64,000 bases of DNA from Lachnospiraceae bacterium (GCA_029224965.1 JAQXVO010000004.1:1-64000); one strand, 5' to 3'; positions 1 through 9,032 are shown, counted from the stretch's first letter. The notes: generated from the sequence alone by a model not told the origin. Numbers and translations: made by a program.

Positions 1-68
1 TCAAGGGAGTAAACCGTGTCCTCTATGATCTGACTTCGAAGCCTCCTGGAACAATCGAGCTCGAGTAA
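1..68 (+). CDS. guaA: GMP synthase (glutamine-hydrolysing), C-terminal end only
   Basis: Reading from base 3, the last 21 codons end in RVLYDLTSKPPGTIELE and then TAA. This closely matches the invariant GuaA C-terminus (RVxYDxSxKPPxTIEWE), which belongs to the dimerisation domain of GMP synthase, the enzyme that aminates XMP to GMP. Only the tail lies in the window. The 3' end of guaA is a known integration site for genomic islands and integrative elements, which matters for reading the accessory region that follows. Confidence 0.9.
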   Translation, partial: KGVNRVLYDLTSKPPGTIELE

Positions 69-75
69 ACACACG

Positions 76-120
76 AATCCCTGTAAGTTTTGAATCTACA
101 AGGCTTACAGGGATTTTTTC
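76..120 (+). terminator. Intrinsic terminator of guaA
   Basis: A perfect 12-bp stem (AATCCCTGTAAG at 76-87 pairing with 104-115) closes a 16-nt loop and runs into a T-tract. It starts 8 bases after the guaA stop codon. Confidence 0.9.
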
Positions 121-128
121 ATGTCCTC

Positions 129-147
129 TGGGTACATTTTGGGTACA
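129..147 (+). repeat. Two TGGGTACA direct repeats, 11 bp apart
   Basis: TGGGTACA occurs at 129-136 and again at 140-147, one helical turn apart and just downstream of the guaA terminator. Short direct repeats in this spacing resemble arm-type binding sites of tyrosine integrases, so this may be the scar of an integrated element. No integrase gene is visible nearby. I see no gene in the rest of 121-325. Confidence 0.4.
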
Positions 148-325
148 AATCCGTTATCAGTCTGTTATCAATCCGGATTCTTCGGATTGAGTCTGATCTG
201 ATCCATGAATATGTCATACTTTACTGCAATATCAGGAAGAGCCCCGTAAGCAATCAGTACGGACTGCCTCGGGGATTTTCGTGACCGACGATGTAACTGT
301 TTCAAGAAGCGGCAATCAAAGAAGC

Positions 326-709
326 TTACTGCGTCTTTCCACACCGTGTCCTCCAGCGTGCAATCCCGTTCAGGATGCGTTCATCTTTAAGCGGTGAATA
401 GTATGGATCAGCAATCATGTTTATGAGCTTTGCATGTGTTAGAATATTGATGGACAGACTTTCAAAGAGTTCGCCGGCCTCATAATAAACATAAAGATTG
501 ACAAAATTAATTACTTTTGCCGGAGTATCGCAATGGCTGTGGAGATACTGTTTCCAAATGGGATAGATGTTCGCCCAGTCGTAGGCATCAAATAATTCCC
601 AGGATACTTTCAGGTGATCTTCATGATCCTCCGGATCAAAGGATTCATCCGTGAAAGTGCAATGGAAAAGATATTCCGTATAATCTTGAATCGATTTCTT
701 TATTTTCAA
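326..709 (-). CDS. Hypothetical protein, 127 aa
   Basis: I do not recognise the family. The product is soluble-looking and rich in aromatic and acidic residues (several Tyr/Trp, a DPEDHEDH cluster near residue 26), with no signal peptide or membrane segment. The start is TTG at 709, preceded by a possible AACGAGG ribosome site. It lies between guaA and a decayed TetR gene on the same strand, in what looks like island debris, so it may itself be a remnant. Confidence 0.45.
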   Translation of the reverse strand: MKIKKSIQDYTEYLFHCTFTDESFDPEDHEDHLKVSWELFDAYDWANIYPIWKQYLHSHCDTPAKVINFVNLYVYYEAGELFESLSINILTHAKLINMIADPYYSPLKDERILNGIARWRTRCGKTQ

Positions 710-748
710 CGACCTCGTTTCTTTTTGAATACTGATTTTGGCAGCTTT

Positions 749-1315
749 TTAGAAAATGATTCGCGCGATCTCCATCGTCACGATCTTCAGAACTGCACCG
801 CCGGACATCACATAGAACCAAGCTTCGCGCATCTTTTGCGTTTTGGCGATCGGCGTGGCAATGGCTGCAATGATGATCAGCAGCGCACCGATACAGCCAA
901 CGATAGTAGGCACGCTGACTAGCGGGAACAGCCCCGGTGCGCAGCTTCCGTCGATGGTGTGCTGAATGGTCTTATCCAAGCCGTCCGGCTCCGTCTCCGG
1001 CATTTCATAGCTTTCCGCACGTTCATAGTCCATCTCATTCATGCGTTCTACAATCCTGTCCAAAATTTCCTGTTTGCTGGTATAGTGCTTATACAAGGCG
1101 GCTTTTGTGAATCCTAATTGCTTGGCAATATCATTCACAGATGTCCCAAGGTAGCCATTCTGAGCAAACAATTCCAGCGCTGTTTCCCAAATTCGTTCTT
1201 TCGTATCTCCGGCTATAATATTCCTCTCTGTAGGTAACCATTCGGTAACTTCCGTTATAGTTACCAAACGGTTACTTGCCGAGACCTGGTGAAAATTTTT
1301 TGGAGCGTAGCGCAC
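749..1315 (-). pseudogene. TetR regulator N-terminus fused by deletion to a membrane-protein C-terminus
   Basis: Residues about 38-95 of this frame are a clear TetR helix-turn-helix (KERIWETALELF, then DIAKQLGFTKAALYKHYTSK). After about residue 118 the expected ligand-binding domain is missing. It is replaced by a hydrophobic tail with two membrane-like stretches (VGCIGALLIIIAAIATPIA and MSGGAVLKIVTMEIARII). Upstream of the HTH there is no good start: an AGAGAGG site is followed about 8 nt later by ATA, where ATG would be expected before GCC-GGA-GAT. The apparent 5' extension to 1315 reads through an operator-like repeat, so it is probably not natural coding sequence. The simplest reading is an internal deletion joining two genes, plus loss of the start codon. 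The next upstream frame (1324-1668) is another membrane fragment. Confidence 0.6.
1234..1275. promoter_or_regulatory. Inverted-repeat operator upstream of the TetR remnant
   Basis: GTAACCATTCGGTAAC (1234-1249) and GTTACCAAACGGTTAC (1260-1275) are reverse complements at 14 of 16 positions, separated by 10 bp. This is the size and position expected of an autoregulatory TetR operator, immediately upstream of the presumed original TetR start near 1216. Confidence 0.6.
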
Positions 1316-1323
1316 AACAAACG

Positions 1324-1668
1324 TCAGCGAAAGGATTGAATCGACACGGTGAGATGTGCCGCGTCGAAAATCACCATGATGATCGCAGCAGGAAGGTTAT
1401 GCAGCCAGATGGCGGCGCACAGAAAGTAGAGCACGGGGAACACCGCCAGTGGCATTGGGAAAAAGAGAAACGAACAACTCAGCAGGGAGATTTCCCGGAC
1501 ACCCATAAAATAGCGGAACCACACGGCGTAGTACAAAATCAGGAAAGCTGCCGCAAGATAAAGCCAGCCACTCCGGAAGCCGAGCTTATCTCGGCTCACA
1601 AGCAGCGTAACTGCAAACAGATAGGCGATGCGGCTGATTTGTTCAACAGATTCCGATGGATGCGGCAA
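1324..1668 (-). pseudogene. Fragment of a small integral membrane protein
   Basis: The frame encodes about 114 residues that are mostly hydrophobic, with roughly three to four membrane segments (for example AYLFAVTLLVS, GWLYLAAAFLILYYAVWF and LAVFPVLYFLCAAIWL). The first residues (MPHPSESVEQ) look non-native and no ribosome site precedes the apparent start, so the N-terminus is probably lost or frameshifted. It lies directly upstream of the TetR/membrane chimera on the same strand and is likely part of the same degraded cassette. Confidence 0.45.
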
Positions 1669-1738
1669 GAGAGGCTGGAGAGGCGCTCCGCAATAAACTT
1701 AAGATCCTTATACCGGATCCATACAGCCCAAAGAAGTA

Positions 1739-1779
1739 CTCCTTTTTCAGACTCAATCTGAGAAGGAGGCCTCTTTTTT
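1739..1779 (+). terminator. Plus-oriented intrinsic terminator with no obvious upstream gene
   Basis: CTCCTT plus TTCAGA pair with TCTGAG plus AAGGAG around a CTCAA loop, followed by CTCTTTTTTT. No intact plus-strand gene ends here, so it may belong to a gene lost from the degraded segment before it. Confidence 0.65.
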
Positions 1780-1903
1780 TGCTTTGGCAGCAGGAGATGC
1801 AACATATCAGAAGAATTTGGAGTATTTTCCGCAAATACGGAGAAAACTTTCAGGTTTCAGATCCCCGAAAAAAGCCTGTCCAATCGTTTGCCGCTTAATC
1901 AAC

Positions 1904-1981
1904 GTACAAACAAAATGTACTATTATGAAAAATATTAGAAAGTATAGATTCTGTTCGTTAGAAGTCTCGATTAGATCTAAT
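1904..1981 (+). promoter_or_regulatory. Candidate promoter/operator region of the T7SS-locus regulator
   Basis: A dyad GTACA-N7-TGTAC (1904-1920) sits directly before a TATTAT -10-like hexamer (1921-1926). Some 44 bp further on is the perfect 12-bp palindrome ATTAGATCTAAT (1970-1981), 30 bp before the regulator start. Both could bind the XRE-like regulator encoded just downstream. No convincing -35 hexamer was found. Confidence 0.4.
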
Positions 1982-2010
1982 ACAAATTATGTAATGTAAG
2001 GGAAAGAACA

Positions 2011-3507
2011 ATGACATCATTTGCACAGATATTATCCAGACTGCTGGAGGAAAAAGCCATCACTGTCAACGAACTTGCAAGATATACGTCCATAGACAGA
2101 TCTTCGGTTTACAAGATGGTGAAAGGCACGAGAAGGCCAGCTGGAAGAAAGATGGTGGAACAGATCGCAGATCAACTGACTCTTACTGACAGGGAAAGAT
2201 CCGACCTGATCGATTCTTATTATCTTTCAGTTCTCGGCGAGAGATATTATTACGGCTGGAAACAGATTACGGAAATGTTTAACCGGATTGCGCAGGATAA
2301 GAAGCTGAAAAATTTACCGTTTCGTATTATTTCGGAGCAGCCGCGCAAAGGGACAACGGTTCTGAACAATCAGGAGGATATCATCAATGCGGTTTTCTCC
2401 ATCTGTGCAATGGAAGGGCATAAAAAAGACGGGGCAATCCGGATTTTTACCTCGTCCTACGCGATATTATCTATGAATATGATCCACAGGATATGCGGTG
2501 CTTATCCTGACACAAAAATCATCCATGTGACAGCCCTGGATAACTCAAGAAAACCAGATGCAAATCACCGGCTGTACAACATAGACTGCCTGTGCAGCAT
2601 TCTTCCGCTGGTCATTCGACATTCGAATTACAGACTGAGAACTTTATACCTGAACATTCATGCCCTGAGTGATATCAACATGCAGATTAGCGAGATGGTG
2701 ATTACCGATGATTACGTATGTATCTTCGATCCCCGGCTCAGACACGGTTTTTTGATCATGAATCACGAAGTACGTACGGTATATCAGGATATTTTTCAAA
2801 CGCTTTATTCCATGTCGAGCCCGTTGGCAACTCGTTTTCCGCCTGGTGATATGTTTGATTTTATTCAGGACAGCGATCGGAAAAATTTCAGACCCGGCCA
2901 TTCCGGCGATATCCTGGTGGAATATATTTTTTCCCCGGGAATCTGTACCGTTCAGCTTCTGGATGAGAAGGAAACTTTATCCAGAGATCATCTGAAACTT
3001 CCCGAACCCGATCGGGAAATATTTATCAAAAAGTTCCATCGGTACCTCGGACAGAGAAGACAATTCCTGCCGGACCAGGAGAACGGCAGACAGGAGATCA
3101 GCACGAAGCAGGGCGTTGAATACTTTATCAATACCGGCTGCATCAATGAAATGAGTCCGGAGATCACAGAACCGCTGTCTCTCGGAGAAAGGCTGGATAT
3201 CATGCTCAGATGGAAAAAGTGCTACCAGCAGGGCGGATTTTATATGATTGATTTTCCGTCTTTGCGTCGGAATAGCCAGGTCTGTATGATCTCAGGCATT
3301 CATCACACACTGATGCAGTTCTCCGGAATAAATGGTTCTTTTGTTTTTGTCAAAATTTTGGAACCGGAAATTGTCACCTTCTTTCACTGGTACTGTGAAT
3401 TCCTTCTCAGGGAATTTCAGATGGAGGAAACAGAAGTTCTGGATTTCTTCGGGAAATGTGAGGGAGATCTGAGAGCCAGAATTGATGCAGCTGAGAATAA
3501 TTTTTGA
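2011..3507 (+). CDS. XRE-type helix-turn-helix regulator of the T7SS locus, 498 aa
   Basis: Residues 1-60 form a Cro/C1-type HTH (ITVNELARYTSIDRSSVYKM), followed by about 430 residues I do not recognise and which lack membrane segments. It is far longer than a simple XRE repressor, so the C-terminal part probably senses a ligand or a protein partner. The start ATG follows an AAGGGAA site 8 nt upstream. It is the first gene before essC on the same strand, 75 bp away, and two palindromes precede it. I infer that it controls the secretion locus and perhaps itself. Confidence 0.75.
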   Translation: MTSFAQILSRLLEEKAITVNELARYTSIDRSSVYKMVKGTRRPAGRKMVEQIADQLTLTDRERSDLIDSYYLSVLGERYYYGWKQITEMFNRIAQDKKLKNLPFRIISEQPRKGTTVLNNQEDIINAVFSICAMEGHKKDGAIRIFTSSYAILSMNMIHRICGAYPDTKIIHVTALDNSRKPDANHRLYNIDCLCSILPLVIRHSNYRLRTLYLNIHALSDINMQISEMVITDDYVCIFDPRLRHGFLIMNHEVRTVYQDIFQTLYSMSSPLATRFPPGDMFDFIQDSDRKNFRPGHSGDILVEYIFSPGICTVQLLDEKETLSRDHLKLPEPDREIFIKKFHRYLGQRRQFLPDQENGRQEISTKQGVEYFINTGCINEMSPEITEPLSLGERLDIMLRWKKCYQQGGFYMIDFPSLRRNSQVCMISGIHHTLMQFSGINGSFVFVKILEPEIVTFFHWYCEFLLREFQMEETEVLDFFGKCEGDLRARIDAAENNF

Positions 3508-3582
3508 TCCGGCGGCATGCTGCCTGTTCCGGAGTATTGAAATCAGCGGCCGGATATGTTTTGTGAGGGGAGTTATTGTTAA

Positions 3583-6500
3583 ATGTATGTTGTAGTGATC
3601 ATAACGGATACTCATCTCTACCGCATGCAGGCAGAGAATGACAAAAAGTACACGATCGGGTCTGGCAAAAAAGATGTCATGGAGATCCCGGAACTGGGTG
3701 AGAGCAGCCTTGGTCTTGTTTTTCATGCAAATCCGCAGAGACTTGAAGTGAAAGGCAAGAAAATCAGGCTGACGGCCATGACGCTTTCTGAACCATCCAA
3801 TTTACAGCAGATCTGTGACTCTCCAAGGCTCAGTATCCGATGGTCAGAGGACGGCGGGGAATATAAAGAGAGCTGCCCGATTCCTTATGACTGCCAGATC
3901 CATATCGGCAGAGGCGTATCCAATGATATTGTTTTGAGAGAAAACTACATAAGCAGAAAACATCTGGTGGTTACTTCCGACAAGGGTCAGATCCGGATCG
4001 AAGATTTGGGAAGTACCAATGGCATATACCTGAATGGCAGCCCTGTGACAAAGGCCATGCTGAAATCGGGAGATGTCATCGACATTCTGGAACTGCGCAT
4101 CCGCTGTGAAAACAGCAGGCTTTTCTTTGAAAACCTGCACAGTGTTCCGGAAATCAAAGACCATGCTGAAGGGGCAGGCACCGGCGTGGTATTTACGCCG
4201 GAAGGAACAGGATACCTTTCCTATCACAGGTCACCCCGCATCCGGGAAAGTCTTCCGGACCGACCGGTGACACTGTCTCCTGTTCCGAATAAACCGCGTA
4301 TATTTTCGGGAAGAAGAGGCGGGCTGATCCAGGTCATCAGCAGTGGCGCAATCGCCGGTGCTTCCATTGCGATGGGAGCCTTTTCCCCCGCTATGCTGGC
4401 AATGCGGGCTGCCATGATGGTATCTCCGGTTGCCGGCATGATAGCAGGAAGCGGGAAAAAAGCGCAGAAAATGCTTCGCGTGGAGGAAGAGGATCGGTTC
4501 CGCAAGTATTCTGAATATATCAGCGGCGAAAAAGCGCATATTGAAGCAATCGGTGAACGACAGAGTGAAATAATAAACCGGGAAAATCCGGCTCCGGACC
4601 TGTGCCGGCAGATACTTGAGGAACTGCGGACGGCGCTCTGGGAGCGAAAATCTTCCGATTCGGACTTTCTTCAGGTACGAATGGGAGCCGGCTATGCCCC
4701 GCTCTGTGTCGAAGTAAAACCTCCAATGAGTGGCGTCGATTTCCGTATGGAACGCGATGAAGCCGAAGAGATGGTCGGCCGTATCATTGAAGAAACCCGG
4801 CTGGTGGACAATGTGCCGGCAAGGCTGGATCTGCTGAAATATGCATCGGTTGGTTTTTTCGGAACCAGAAGGAAAGTGATTGGCCTGATAAAGAACATGC
4901 TGATTTCACTGACCACCCTGCATTACTACAAGGATGTCCGCATCGTAGGAATCTTTGACCCGGAAGAAGAAGAAGAATGGGCTCCTCTTCGCTGGCTTCC
5001 TCATGTCTGGGACGAGGACCAGCAGTCCCGGTATCTGAATTTTGATCCGATCACGCCGGAATCACTGGAAGTAAATCCGATTGATGAATCGGAGAAGCAG
5101 GTGGATCCTTACCGGGAGTTCCTTGAAAAAGTAAAGAGTATTTTCGATGAACGGACAGACCCGGAAATTCAGAAAAAGTGGAAAAATGAGAGAACGCCTC
5201 TGCCGCATTATATTTTTCTGTTTGCTTCAAGGAAAAAGACGGAAGGAATTCTAAAGTCACTGGCGTCCAATGACCCTGCATTGGGAATATCGACTTTGTT
5301 TCTGTATGACGAGCAGTATTATCTGCCCAGTTTCTGCCAGTATATCGTGAATGTGGACGATCCTTACAATGACCGGACCGCGACAGCCTTTTTTAAGGAT
5401 GCCGCAAATGAGAAGACCTGGTTTACGATGGATCCGCCGGTCTCCGCAGGATCGTTTGACAGCTTTTGCAGGCGAATGGCTGCCGTTGAAATTGACGAAT
5501 CGGCGGGCAGAGGACAAATTCCGACTTCCGTGACATTTCTGCAGTGCTTTGGCGTAAAGAAAGTACAGGAACTGCAGATTCTTCAAAGATGGAAGCAGAA
5601 CAGCAGTGCAAAAAAAGTGACGGCACCACTGGGAGAAGCGGAAGGAGGACGGCTTTTCAGTCTCTCCCTGCACAGACACTGCTCGCATGGCCTGGTGGCA
5701 GGCATGACCGGCTCCGGCAAAAGTGAACTTCTGGTGTCATGGATTCTGTCAGTGGCCTGCAACTATCACCCGCAGGATGTCTCTTTCGTAGTCATTGACT
5801 ATAAAGGAGGCAGCACGGCATACGCAGTCGAAAAGCTGCCGCACACAGCCGGCATTGTCACCGACAGCGGGTCTGGAATTGATCGCTGCTTCCAGTCTCT
5901 GGAACATGAACTCCGGAGGCGGGAGGAAATCTTTGCCACCTGCGAGGTTAACAACATCACGGAATACATCGACCGGTTCCACAAAGGTGATTTCAAAGAA
6001 GTGCTTCCGCGTCTGATCATTGTTTTTGATGAGTTTAAGGAGCTGATAAAAGAACGGCCGGCTGTGAAGAAGATGGTGGATTCCATAGCGGCAAAGGGCA
6101 GTTCTCTGGGTGTGCACCTGGTGCTTGCGACACAGAGCCCTGCAGATGCCGTAGATGAAGGCACCTGGAATAATACGCAGTATCAGATCTGTATGAAGGT
6201 GCAGAACGCATCCGCCAGCAAGGTCATGATCCATGAGCCGGATGCGGCGCTGATCACACAGGCCGGCAGAGCCTATGTCCGCGTCGGTACTTCGGAAAAA
6301 GCGGAAGTATTTGAATTGATCCAGTCCGCCTGGTCCGGCGCGCCTTACAACGAAAGCCAGGGGGCAGGCGGCCTTGAAGTCCGCCTGGTTCTCATGGACG
6401 GACGGCGGGTCAAGACGGTTGAGGATAATCGAACCCGGTTTGTCTCGAACCGAAAAGAAATTGATGCAGTAATCAGCTATATAGCAGAAACAGCAGAAAG

Positions 6501-8151
6501 GGCAGGCATCAGGAAAAACTCCTCGCCATGGAAGCCGGATATTCCGGCCTGCATTGCCATTCAGGAGTTGCCTCTGGATGGCGGTTTTGACGGAGAAAAA
6601 TGGAACGATTCCGATACTCCCTGGATGTCTGTGCCGGTCGGGATCTACGACCGCCCGGAGCTGCAGGACCAGGGAATACAGTATCTGAATTTTACAAAAG
6701 ACGGAAATTATGGCATTTTCGGAGGCTCCCGTTCCGGCAAGACGATGCTTCTTCGTACTATTACCACATCTCTGTGCCGTCTGTATTCGCCGAAGGACGT
6801 CAATATATACATTATCGGCGATATGGCGGGAATGGAAGCGTTTCCGCAGGTGGGAGGAACGGCGGGCACCGGGCAGGATGAAAAGCTGGATAAACTCATC
6901 CGTATGCTGGAGAAATTTGTGCGTGAGAGAAGAGAGCTATTCAGCAGGGAACACGTGGATTCTCTGAAGGCATACCGGGAACTGGTCTCGGAAGATCTGC
7001 CAGCAATCGTGGTTTTGATTGACCGCTTCAGCGGAGTTTTGGAATCTTACCCCGATTACAAAGATGTTTTTGTCAGGCTGTTCAGTGAAGGCCCGTCAAA
7101 AGGTGTCTATTTTGCCTATACCGGCGTGAACAACACAGGTGTTCCCTATAAGCTGACTTCCAGTGTCACCGGAGCGCTCTCTTTCATGCAGGCGGACCGG
7201 AGTGAATACAGCGCTTTGATCGGACAGCCCGGAGAGAGGCCGCTGCCGGATCGCACGGGCTGTGCTCTGATACGCGACCGCCTGGATCTGATCCGCTTCC
7301 AGGCAGCGTTGTATGAACCCGGAGAAAATGACCAGGAGATGGAAATGAACCGGCAGGCGGAGGCCGGGAAAATGTCTAAGGCATGGGACGGGCCGGGAGC
7401 CGCAAAGATACCGGTACTGCCGGATCATGTCGCGTTGGACGAAATGGTTCAGCTAACAGCTGCCGGGAAAAAAATTGCGATCGGGTATCAGAGCGGTTCC
7501 TGTGCACCGGCATATCTGGATCCGGCAAAGACAACGGCAGCTGCTGTCATGGGCGGGACCGGATGTGGAAAGACGACGATGCTGCGGACAATCGCACAGA
7601 TCATAAAAGAAGCAAAGAGGGATACCCTGCTGTTCTGCGTAGACACGGAGAGCCGGGGGCTTTTCGGATTAGTACAGATCGGCGCACAATATGCAATGGT
7701 TTCGGAAGAAAGCAGAGTATCGGATCTCTTCCAGACGATTCTGGCAGAACTGAACAATCGGATGCAGCGGAAACAGCAGGATCTGCAGGCAGATATGCAG
7801 GATCCGATGATCGTACTGCTGATCGATGACATTGTACGTTTCAGCAAGTTGTCAGATGAACTTCAGATGTATCTGCACAGGATGATACGGAAGACTCTCG
7901 GTTACGGGATGCTTGTCCTCTGCGGAATCCGGACAGGCGAATTGTTCCAGTATTATACGCAGGACCAGCTTGGACTGGATCTGAAACAGGCAGGGGTAGC
8001 GCTTGCCATGTCCGATACGGCAGCCAGTTATGAAGGATGTTATTCCAATACATTCAACTATAAAGAAAAAAGTGAAAAACTGCAGCCCGGATTCGGGCTT
8101 TTGTACTGCGAAGGAACCTGTATAAAAATCAAGTGCGTAGATGCTTCCTGA
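3583..8151 (+). CDS. essC: Type VII secretion FtsK/SpoIIIE-like ATPase, FHA-containing
   Basis: This is the motor of a Firmicutes-type T7SS, which recognises and drives WXG100 substrates across the membrane. A first FHA-like domain covers about residues 1-85. A clearer FHA follows at about 100-190 (IGRGVSND, ISRKHLVV, LGSTNGIYLNG). A hydrophobic membrane region lies at about 245-290. Three FtsK-like ATPase domains follow. D1 has Walker A GMTGSGKS at 707-714 and Walker B IIVFDE near 812. D2 has GGSRSGKT at 1047-1054 and a Walker B VVLIDRF that lacks the catalytic acid after Asp. D3 has GGTGCGKT at 1324-1331 and VLLIDDI, with Asp in place of Glu. At 1522 residues it matches EssC/YukBA length. 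The intact FHA pairs logically with the kinase and phosphatase genes downstream. A GAGGGGAG site precedes ATG by a rather long gap. Confidence 0.95.
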   Translation: MYVVVIITDTHLYRMQAENDKKYTIGSGKKDVMEIPELGESSLGLVFHANPQRLEVKGKKIRLTAMTLSEPSNLQQICDSPRLSIRWSEDGGEYKESCPIPYDCQIHIGRGVSNDIVLRENYISRKHLVVTSDKGQIRIEDLGSTNGIYLNGSPVTKAMLKSGDVIDILELRIRCENSRLFFENLHSVPEIKDHAEGAGTGVVFTPEGTGYLSYHRSPRIRESLPDRPVTLSPVPNKPRIFSGRRGGLIQVISSGAIAGASIAMGAFSPAMLAMRAAMMVSPVAGMIAGSGKKAQKMLRVEEEDRFRKYSEYISGEKAHIEAIGERQSEIINRENPAPDLCRQILEELRTALWERKSSDSDFLQVRMGAGYAPLCVEVKPPMSGVDFRMERDEAEEMVGRIIEETRLVDNVPARLDLLKYASVGFFGTRRKVIGLIKNMLISLTTLHYYKDVRIVGIFDPEEEEEWAPLRWLPHVWDEDQQSRYLNFDPITPESLEVNPIDESEKQVDPYREFLEKVKSIFDERTDPEIQKKWKNERTPLPHYIFLFASRKKTEGILKSLASNDPALGISTLFLYDEQYYLPSFCQYIVNVDDPYNDRTATAFFKDAANEKTWFTMDPPVSAGSFDSFCRRMAAVEIDESAGRGQIPTSVTFLQCFGVKKVQELQILQRWKQNSSAKKVTAPLGEAEGGRLFSLSLHRHCSHGLVAGMTGSGKSELLVSWILSVACNYHPQDVSFVVIDYKGGSTAYAVEKLPHTAGIVTDSGSGIDRCFQSLEHELRRREEIFATCEVNNITEYIDRFHKGDFKEVLPRLIIVFDEFKELIKERPAVKKMVDSIAAKGSSLGVHLVLATQSPADAVDEGTWNNTQYQICMKVQNASASKVMIHEPDAALITQAGRAYVRVGTSEKAEVFELIQSAWSGAPYNESQGAGGLEVRLVLMDGRRVKTVEDNRTRFVSNRKEIDAVISYIAETAERAGIRKNSSPWKPDIPACIAIQELPLDGGFDGEKWNDSDTPWMSVPVGIYDRPELQDQGIQYLNFTKDGNYGIFGGSRSGKTMLLRTITTSLCRLYSPKDVNIYIIGDMAGMEAFPQVGGTAGTGQDEKLDKLIRMLEKFVRERRELFSREHVDSLKAYRELVSEDLPAIVVLIDRFSGVLESYPDYKDVFVRLFSEGPSKGVYFAYTGVNNTGVPYKLTSSVTGALSFMQADRSEYSALIGQPGERPLPDRTGCALIRDRLDLIRFQAALYEPGENDQEMEMNRQAEAGKMSKAWDGPGAAKIPVLPDHVALDEMVQLTAAGKKIAIGYQSGSCAPAYLDPAKTTAAAVMGGTGCGKTTMLRTIAQIIKEAKRDTLLFCVDTESRGLFGLVQIGAQYAMVSEESRVSDLFQTILAELNNRMQRKQQDLQADMQDPMIVLLIDDIVRFSKLSDELQMYLHRMIRKTLGYGMLVLCGIRTGELFQYYTQDQLGLDLKQAGVALAMSDTAASYEGCYSNTFNYKEKSEKLQPGFGLLYCEGTCIKIKCVDAS

Positions 8152-8173
8152 CAGGCAGGGAAAGGAAAACAGC

Positions 8174-8443
8174 GTGGACAGAATCATAATAACGGTATGT
8201 GTTGGCAGTAAAAAGAAGGAATTTGACCTGGAAGTCCCGTTGGATGAAATGACCTCAGATGCGCTGCAGGATATCGCGGATTCGGTGGCCGGTGTTGAAC
8301 TTACGCTGTGGTTTGATCCGGAGAAAAACGCTCTTTACAATCCCAGGACCGGAAGCAGACTGAATCGCGAAAAAACACTCCGGGAAGAATGCGTCTGGAA
8401 TGGAGACAGACTGAGGATTGTTAGCAGAGACAGATGCCAATGA
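8174..8443 (+). CDS. YukD/EsaB-like ubiquitin-fold T7SS protein, 89 aa
   Basis: This is a small protein with the size and pattern of YukD/EsaB: an N-terminal beta strand (DRIIITVCVGSKKKEFDLEV), one helix, a GSRLNREKTLREE turn and a terminal strand (GDRLRIVS). YukD-type proteins have a ubiquitin fold and are needed for, or tune, T7 secretion. I chose GTG at 8174 because AAAGGA lies 7 nt upstream; the upstream ATG at 8141 overlaps the end of essC and has no ribosome site. It sits between essC and esxA, the usual company of yukD. Confidence 0.8.
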   Translation: MDRIIITVCVGSKKKEFDLEVPLDEMTSDALQDIADSVAGVELTLWFDPEKNALYNPRTGSRLNREKTLREECVWNGDRLRIVSRDRCQ

Positions 8444-8544
8444 TGTTTCCGCACGGCAGAACTTTCCGGAATCTGCTGAAAAAAGCCGTGCGAAGCATAT
8501 ATAAGGCAAGAGCAATTTTTATTCAGAGAAAGGTGGTAAATAAC

Positions 8545-8829
8545 ATGAAGATTATCGTAACACCAGAAGAAATGAGAAGCAATGCATCAAACATCCGGAC
8601 TGAAAAAGCCAATTTCGAACAGTGCATCAGCAGCATGCGGAGTATTGTCAACAGCATGAGCGGAGTATTCGAAGGTCAGGCGGCCACTGCATACAAAAAC
8701 AATTTCGACAGTTATAATGCACAGTTTACACAGTTTGGTGAATTAATTGAAAGCTTTGCCCAGAAGCTGGATAGTTCCGCGGCTACCTTTGAGGAAACCG
8801 ACCAGGGCGTGGCAGGATCTATGGGTTGA
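8545..8829 (+). CDS. esxA: WXG100 (EsxA-type) secreted protein with FEG in place of WXG, 94 aa
   Basis: This is a two-helix-hairpin WXG100 protein, the canonical dimeric substrate of EssC. The turn motif W-X-G is replaced by F42-E43-G44. The opening (MKIIVTPEEMRS) and the C-terminal FAQKLDSSAATFEETDQG are typical of EsxA-type proteins. The start at 8545 is supported by GAAAGGTGG 8 nt upstream; a longer frame from 8434 lacks this. GC-rich hairpins follow the gene and may raise its mRNA level over that of its neighbours, as is common for EsxA. As the WXG protein nearest essC it is the likely general or helper substrate. Confidence 0.9.
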   Translation: MKIIVTPEEMRSNASNIRTEKANFEQCISSMRSIVNSMSGVFEGQAATAYKNNFDSYNAQFTQFGELIESFAQKLDSSAATFEETDQGVAGSMG

Positions 8830-8849
8830 CAGAAAAACAACCTGCCTTA

Positions 8850-8933
8850 ATGTGCTCCGCCCGCGGGGCATGAATGTAATACAAATCCATTTACAGGGTT
8901 CCTTCTCCCGCGGGGTGTATGTCCTCCGCGGGA
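8850..8933 (+). other. Pair of GC-rich hairpins after esxA
   Basis: Each element contains the self-complementary core CCGCGG. TCCCGCGG (8906-8913) pairs with CCGCGGGA (8926-8933) over a 12-nt loop, and a second element (GCTCCGCCCGCGGGGC) lies near 8854-8869. There is no T-run, so these look like RNA-stabilising, processing or partial-termination structures rather than a classical terminator. The cores can also pair with each other, which permits alternative folds. Confidence 0.5.
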
Positions 8934-8992
8934 CGGAATCCTCCCAACAGGGAAATACAGCTTGAGCAGTATGTGAATTGATTTACTTAATT

Positions 8993-9009
8993 TGCCGGCA
9001 AAGCCGGCA
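8993..9009 (+). other. Hairpin just upstream of the 9033 gene
   Basis: TGCCGGC-AAA-GCCGGCA forms a perfect 7-bp stem with a 3-nt loop, ending a few bases before the ribosome site (CAGGGA) of the next gene. It could affect translation initiation or mark an mRNA processing point. Confidence 0.4.
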
Positions 9010-9032
9010 TCAGGATAGCAGGGAATCAGAAT

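Noticed and set aside
1276-1761. 161-codon plus-strand frame before the orphan terminator
   Set aside because: Composition is Arg/Gln/His-rich and unlike protein. It overlaps hydrophobic minus-strand remnants and lacks a ribosome site.
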